From Novosphingopyxis sp038234155 (GTDB taxonomy: Bacteria > Pseudomonadota > Alphaproteobacteria > Sphingomonadales > Sphingomonadaceae): a stretch of 9,388 bases of DNA. This document shows, in pieces, positions 6,576 to 9,388 of this stretch (positions within the stretch are counted from its first letter, which is position 1; every line of letters begins with the position of its first letter). The translations under genes and the position numbers were made by a program. The notes under the pieces were generated by a model. It saw only the letters and a program-made list of their open reading frames with translations. It ran no database searches and was not told the DNA's origin. Where the stretch lies: assembly GCA_038234155.1 (NCBI GenBank), contig JBBSUT010000097.1:1-9388 (forward strand), read 5' to 3'.

Positions 6576-6582
6576 TCCTTTT
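6576..6582 (-). promoter_or_regulatory. Ribosome binding site of gshB
   Basis: AAAAGGA on the reverse strand lies 9 bases before the gshB ATG. It is the only clear Shine-Dalgarno in the four-gene leftward operon. This suggests gshB is initiated independently within the message while yraN and dedA rely on overlaps. Confidence 0.65.
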
Positions 6583-6593
6583 CGTGGGGGTAC

Positions 6594-6956
6594 TCAATCG
6601 CCTGCGTGCCAGACGTTGGTCAGGTGGCGCGGCCAATGGCCCGGTGCAAGCAGGATGATATCGAACCGCGCGTCGAAGCGTTCCCCGCAAAAATGCGGGA
6701 TCGCCGCTTCCGCCGCCGCCGCGACCCGGCGAAAGCGATAGGCGTCGATCGCCGTCTCCAGCTGTTTGGCGCTGCCCCGCGCCTTGACCTCGACAAAGGC
6801 GACAACTCTGCCGCGGCGCGCCACGATGTCGATCTCGCCGCGCGGATTGCGCACGCGCTGGCCCAGGATGCGATAGCCGTGCAGCCGCAGCCACCAGGCC
6901 GCGATCCGCTCCGCCCGGCGCCCGCGCTTCTCGGCAGCTAGACGGGACGACGTCAC
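6594..6956 (-). CDS. UPF0102 family protein YraN (restriction-endonuclease-like fold)
   Basis: The product is 120 residues, the usual length for the YraN/UPF0102 family. The family has a PD-(D/E)xK nuclease-like fold; its physiological role is not established. The core motif is clear: GEIDIVARRG (40-49) gives E41 and D43, and VAFVEVKAR (52-60) gives E56 and K58, so the putative nuclease site is intact. The N-terminus RGRRAERIAAWWLRLHGYRIL (11-31) is also typical. The start is GTG at 6956-6954, overlapping the rsmI TGA as GTGA. It sits between rsmI and gshB, and rsmI-yraN proximity is known from other proteobacteria, including E. coli where lpoA lies between them. The family assignment is secure; biochemical function is unknown. 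Confidence 0.92.
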   Translation of the reverse strand: MTSSRLAAEKRGRRAERIAAWWLRLHGYRILGQRVRNPRGEIDIVARRGRVVAFVEVKARGSAKQLETAIDAYRFRRVAAAAEAAIPHFCGERFDARFDIILLAPGHWPRHLTNVWHAGD

Positions 6957-7798
6957 GGCCGCACCTTCAGCTGCGTGGCCTGCGCATAGAGTGCCTTGCG
7001 ATCGAGCCCGAAGCGCAGCGCCACCTCGCCCGCCGCCTTGGATGTCGGCAATCGTTCGAGCGCCTCGATCAGCGCCGCCGCCACCACATCTTCATCGGGC
7101 GCCTCGGCCGTTTCGCACGGCGGACCGACCATCAGCACAATCTCTCCCTTCGGCGTCTCATGCGCGTAGCGGGCGGCCAGTTCGGCCAGCGTACCCGCCG
7201 CCACCTCCTCATGCCGCTTGGTCAGCTCGCGCGCCACCACAGCCTCGCGCGCGCCGCCCAGCACTGTCTCCATCGCCGCCAGCGTGCGGCCGAGCCTGGG
7301 CCCGCTCTCATAAAATACCAGCGTGGCGCGCACGCCCCTGAACTCGGTCAGGACATTACCGCGCGCCTTTTCCTTGGTCGGCAGGAAACCGGCGAACAGA
7401 AAGCGATCGGTGGGCAGGCCGCTGATCGACAGCGCCATGATCGCCGCGCTCGCCCCCGGCGCGCTCGTCACCATCACGCCCGCCGCCCGGGCATCGCGCA
7501 CGAGCTTGTATCCGGGGTCCGAGATCAGCGGCGTTCCGGCATCGCTCACCAGCGCCACGATGCCGGTACGCGCCGCATCGATCAGCGCCGCGCGCTCCCG
7601 CTCCCCGCTGTGATCGTGATAGGCGCGCATCACCTTGTGCAAGCCCAGATGGCGCAGCAGCTTGGCGGTCACCCGGCTGTCCTCCACCGCCACGATGTCG
7701 GCGGCCTCCAGGATCGCGGCGGCGCGCGCGCTGACATCTGCCAGGTTGCCGATTGGCGTGGCCACGATATAGATGCCCGGAGAATATTCGGTTTGCAT
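6953..7798 (-). CDS. rsmI: 16S rRNA (cytidine-1402 2'-O)-methyltransferase RsmI
   Basis: RsmI methylates the ribose of C1402 in the 16S rRNA decoding centre, using SAM, and helps decoding fidelity. Diagnostic motifs of the tetrapyrrole-methylase fold are present: IVATPIGNLADV near the N-terminus, VSDAGTPLISDPG, SAPGASAA, a YESGPR segment and ARELTKRHEE; the C-terminal part ends in a DNA/RNA-binding-like LRFGLDRKALYAQA segment. I chose the ATG at 7798-7796 (281 residues, MQTEYSPGIYIVATPIGNL). An ATG at 7810-7808, four codons upstream, is equally possible and gives 285 residues, but it would share its CATG with the opposite gene's first ATG. Neither has a Shine-Dalgarno. A much longer open frame to 7990 is antisense to the neighbouring gene and unlike the family. 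It heads the leftward operon and overlaps yraN by 4 bases. Confidence 0.95.
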   Translation of the reverse strand: MQTEYSPGIYIVATPIGNLADVSARAAAILEAADIVAVEDSRVTAKLLRHLGLHKVMRAYHDHSGERERAALIDAARTGIVALVSDAGTPLISDPGYKLVRDARAAGVMVTSAPGASAAIMALSISGLPTDRFLFAGFLPTKEKARGNVLTEFRGVRATLVFYESGPRLGRTLAAMETVLGGAREAVVARELTKRHEEVAAGTLAELAARYAHETPKGEIVLMVGPPCETAEAPDEDVVAAALIEALERLPTSKAAGEVALRFGLDRKALYAQATQLKVRP

Positions 7799-7808
7799 GG
7801 GGTAGGTC

Positions 7809-9035
7809 ATGACAGAATCAGTTGCAGCGCGGCAAGCAGGCGTTGGAATAAATGACGGAAAGGACCGCGTTCTGGCTCGGATCAAACGGGTGGGCGCTGT
7901 GGCCGGGCTGGTTTTTTTGACCGGTTGCGAGACGCTGCTGCCCAGCGGCGGACGCCGTCCGCCGCCGCGCACGCAAACCGCGCCGCCCACCTATGCTCCC
8001 CCCGCCCCGGAAAACGTCATCACCGCGGACAACAGCCGCCACAAGATCGCGCTGCTGCTGCCCACAACCGGCGAGAATGCGGACATCGGCCAGTCGATCG
8101 CCAACGCCACCACGCTGGCGCTGCTCGATATCAACGCCTCCAACATCCGCATGACCACCTATGATACCGCCGCCGATCCGCGCGCGGCGGCGCAGCGCGC
8201 GCTGGCCGACGGCAATACGCTGATCCTGGGGCCGCTGATGGGGGACAATGTGGTCACCGTCGCCGGGGTGGCCCGGCAGCGCAATATTCCGCTCATCAGC
8301 TTTTCCAACGATTCGGGCGTGGCCGGACAGAATGTCTTCATCCTGGGCCACCTGCCCGGCCAGTCGGTCGAGCGGGTGGTGCGCTACGCCGTGTCCAAGG
8401 GTCACCGCCGTTTCGCCGGACTGGTGCCGCAAAATGTCTACGGCCAGCGCGCCACCGGGTCGCTTACCAGCGCGGTACGGGCCGCCGGGGGCACGCTGGT
8501 CGGCATCCAGCCCTATGACCGGTCCAGCCAGTCGGTCGATGCGGCCACAAAGGCGCTGGGCGCGGCCGGACCGTTCGATGCGGTGCTGATCGCCGATACC
8601 GGTCGCGCCGCAATTGCCGCCGCGCCGCTGCTGCGCCGCAACGGGGCGGGCACCGCGCAAATCCTGGGCACGGAATTGTGGAATACCGAAAGCGCGCTGG
8701 CCGGATCGATCCCCATGCGCGGCGCCATCTTTGCCAGCGTATCGGACGAACTGTACCGCCAATATGCCGACAAATATCAGACGCGCTTCGGCAAGATGCC
8801 GTTTCGCCTCTCCAGCCTGGGCTATGATGCGGTGCTGCTGGTTGCCAACATCGCCAAGGATTGGCGCGTGGGCACGCCGTTCCCGGTCCAGCGGTTGACC
8901 GATCCGCAGGGGTTTATCGGCATCGACGGCAGCTTCCGGCTGCTCCCCAACGGCCTGAACCAGCGCAACCTGGAGGTGCAGGAAGTGCAGAACGGCCGGT
9001 TCGTGACGATCGACGCAGCACCGCGCGGCTTCTGA
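7809..9035 (+). CDS. Penicillin-binding protein activator-like lipoprotein (LpoA/YraM C-terminal domain family)
   Basis: The protein is a periplasm-facing lipoprotein with a type I periplasmic-binding fold. LpoA-type members in E. coli sit in the outer membrane and activate PBP1A for peptidoglycan synthesis; an LpoA-like role here is inferred from family and from the neighbouring rsmI and yraN. From the ATG at 7809 it is 408 residues with the lipobox LTGC (C40), a Pro-rich linker (about 45-70), then the ligand-binding-like domain beginning HKIALLLPTTGENADIG (78-94), with ILGPLMGDNV (139-148), RNIPLISFSND (158-168) and LSSLGYDAVLLVANIAKDW later. It lacks the N-terminal TPR domain of E. coli LpoA (about 680 residues). 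The start is doubtful: the first 21 residues do not look like a signal peptide, and a CTG at 7872 with AAAGGA seven bases upstream would give a typical 18-residue lipoprotein signal. A run of seven T lies at 7912-7918. Confidence 0.87.
   Translation: MTESVAARQAGVGINDGKDRVLARIKRVGAVAGLVFLTGCETLLPSGGRRPPPRTQTAPPTYAPPAPENVITADNSRHKIALLLPTTGENADIGQSIANATTLALLDINASNIRMTTYDTAADPRAAAQRALADGNTLILGPLMGDNVVTVAGVARQRNIPLISFSNDSGVAGQNVFILGHLPGQSVERVVRYAVSKGHRRFAGLVPQNVYGQRATGSLTSAVRAAGGTLVGIQPYDRSSQSVDAATKALGAAGPFDAVLIADTGRAAIAAAPLLRRNGAGTAQILGTELWNTESALAGSIPMRGAIFASVSDELYRQYADKYQTRFGKMPFRLSSLGYDAVLLVANIAKDWRVGTPFPVQRLTDPQGFIGIDGSFRLLPNGLNQRNLEVQEVQNGRFVTIDAAPRGF
7822..7851 (+). promoter_or_regulatory. 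Possible promoter of the LpoA-like lipoprotein gene
   Basis: TTGCAG (7822-7827) and GAATAA (7846-7851) are 18 bases apart and could be weak -35 and -10 elements. If real, transcription would start near 7858, downstream of the ATG at 7809, and would favour the CTG start at 7872. This is a by-eye match and weak. Confidence 0.25.
7859..7864 (+). promoter_or_regulatory. Shine-Dalgarno in front of the candidate CTG start
   Basis: AAAGGA ends 7 bases before the CTG at 7872-7874, in the frame of the lipoprotein. No Shine-Dalgarno of comparable quality lies before the ATG at 7809. It also sits just inside a short out-of-frame ORF that starts at the ATG at 7852. Confidence 0.45.
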
Positions 9036-9133
9036 TCGCTGTTGCCGGACCAGGCGGCGCAAATCCGCAAAACCTTGGAACGAAGCGCGCCGCCGCCCGC
9101 TTCCTCTCCTGAACCCCCTCAGGAGAAACCACC
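9036..9133 (+). promoter_or_regulatory. Leader of the copper-binding protein gene with two adjacent hairpins
   Basis: The 98 bases between the lipoprotein stop and the next ATG contain two inverted repeats in a row. The first pairs GAAGCG (9082-9087) with CGCTTC (9098-9103) around a GC-rich ten-base loop. The second pairs TCTCCTGA (9105-9112) with TCAGGAGA (9119-9126) around a six-base loop. The second covers the ribosome binding site. No T-run follows either, so they do not look like ordinary intrinsic terminators. No CueR-type dyad operator was found. Confidence 0.6.
9105..9126 (+). promoter_or_regulatory. Hairpin masking the Shine-Dalgarno of the copper-binding protein gene
   Basis: A perfect 8-bp inverted repeat (TCTCCTGA / TCAGGAGA, loop ACCCCC) places the whole Shine-Dalgarno AGGAGA (9121-9126), 7 bases before the ATG at 9134, in the right arm. 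As RNA this would pair the ribosome binding site with a UCUCCU anti-SD-like arm. Such layouts are typical of translational switches or RNA thermometers. The pairing is seen; regulation is inference. Confidence 0.6.
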
Positions 9134-9388
9134 ATGTCCATCGCCGAAATGATCGCCGACCATCCGCAGGTCCATGAGGAAGATCCCGCGCTGGGCAAGG
9201 CGGTGCGTCATGCGATGTACTGCGCGGCGATCTGCAACAGCTGCGCTGACGCCTGCAGCGCCGAAGACGGCGACATGCGCCAGTGCATCCGCAGCTGCTC
9301 GGACTGTTCGGACATCTGCACCGCCACCTATCGCACCGCCAGCCGCCGCACCGGCGGCAATGTGCAGCTGATCGAGCATATGTTTGCC
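9134..9388 (+). CDS. Four-helix-bundle copper-binding protein, DUF326/Csp-like (3' end beyond window)
   Basis: The first 85 residues are present, without a stop. Eight cysteines lie at 30, 34, 37, 41, 51, 55, 58 and 62, making two exact copies of C-x3-C-x2-C-x3-C, nine residues apart. With the helical spacing and early His residues (10, 14, 26), this fits the cysteine-rich DUF326 four-helix bundle seen in Csp copper-storage proteins and B. subtilis YhjQ-like proteins, in which cysteines line the bundle core and bind Cu(I). No signal peptide is visible, so the protein should be cytosolic, as for Csp3 rather than exported Csp1. Such genes are sometimes labelled ferredoxin because of the Cys spacing, but the CxxxC pattern does not suit an Fe-S ferredoxin. 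The start has a good Shine-Dalgarno, AGGAGA, 7 bases upstream, held in a hairpin. Metal binding is inferred from family. Confidence 0.85.
   Translation, partial: MSIAEMIADHPQVHEEDPALGKAVRHAMYCAAICNSCADACSAEDGDMRQCIRSCSDCSDICTATYRTASRRTGGNVQLIEHMFA

Noticed and set aside
7818..9062. Minus-strand open frame of 414 codons opposite the LpoA-like gene
   Set aside because: The sense frame has a lipobox and a conserved binding-protein fold; the antisense product is low-complexity and His/Arg/Gly-rich.
9060..9090. CueR-type copper operator near ACCTTGG
   Set aside because: CueR sites need an inverted ACCTTCC/GGAAGGT-like dyad; only one half-like element is seen, with no mirrored arm.

Overview
The window looks like a conserved housekeeping stretch from a GC-rich alphaproteobacterium, most likely a sphingomonad (Sphingomonadales). 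This rests on gene order and protein character, not on a database search. Coding is dense, codons are strongly GC-biased, and no transposase, integrase of mobile type, tRNA, rRNA or CRISPR array is visible. Many long antisense reading frames exist only because of the high GC content.

Left block (1-1967): the heat-shock repressor gene hrcA runs leftward and off the window edge. It is divergent from rph (RNase PH), which is followed after 5 bases by rdgB (dITP/XTP pyrophosphatase). This combines heat-shock control, tRNA 3'-end trimming and nucleotide-pool cleaning.

Middle block (2015-4864): a leftward gene for a CAP/SCP-domain lipoprotein lies between rdgB and hemW. A 153-base gap with a duplicated 13-mer and degraded dispersed-repeat-like sequence leads into hemW (heme chaperone-type radical SAM protein, GTG start). 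hemW is followed after 9 bases by a XerC-type tyrosine recombinase gene. The last codons and stop of xerC are the first unit of a tandem array of six 19-bp repeats that fills most of the gap to the next gene.

Right block (4993-7810): a tightly packed leftward operon rsmI > yraN > gshB > dedA (16S rRNA 2'-O-methyltransferase, UPF0102 nuclease-fold protein, glutathione synthetase, DedA membrane protein). Two of its three junctions are 4-base GTGA stop/start overlaps.

Far right (7809-9388): divergent from rsmI is a lipoprotein with a periplasmic-binding-protein fold, resembling LpoA/YraM penicillin-binding-protein activators. The rsmI/lpoA/yraN neighbourhood is also known from gammaproteobacteria. 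The lipoprotein start is ambiguous, and a CTG with a good ribosome binding site is a serious candidate. Last comes a small cysteine-rich four-helix-bundle (DUF326/Csp-like) copper-binding protein, cut by the window end. Its Shine-Dalgarno sequence lies inside a perfect 8-bp hairpin.

No wholly new multi-gene system is apparent. The best leads are the hairpin-masked ribosome binding site of the copper-protein gene and the 19-bp repeat array grown from the end of xerC.
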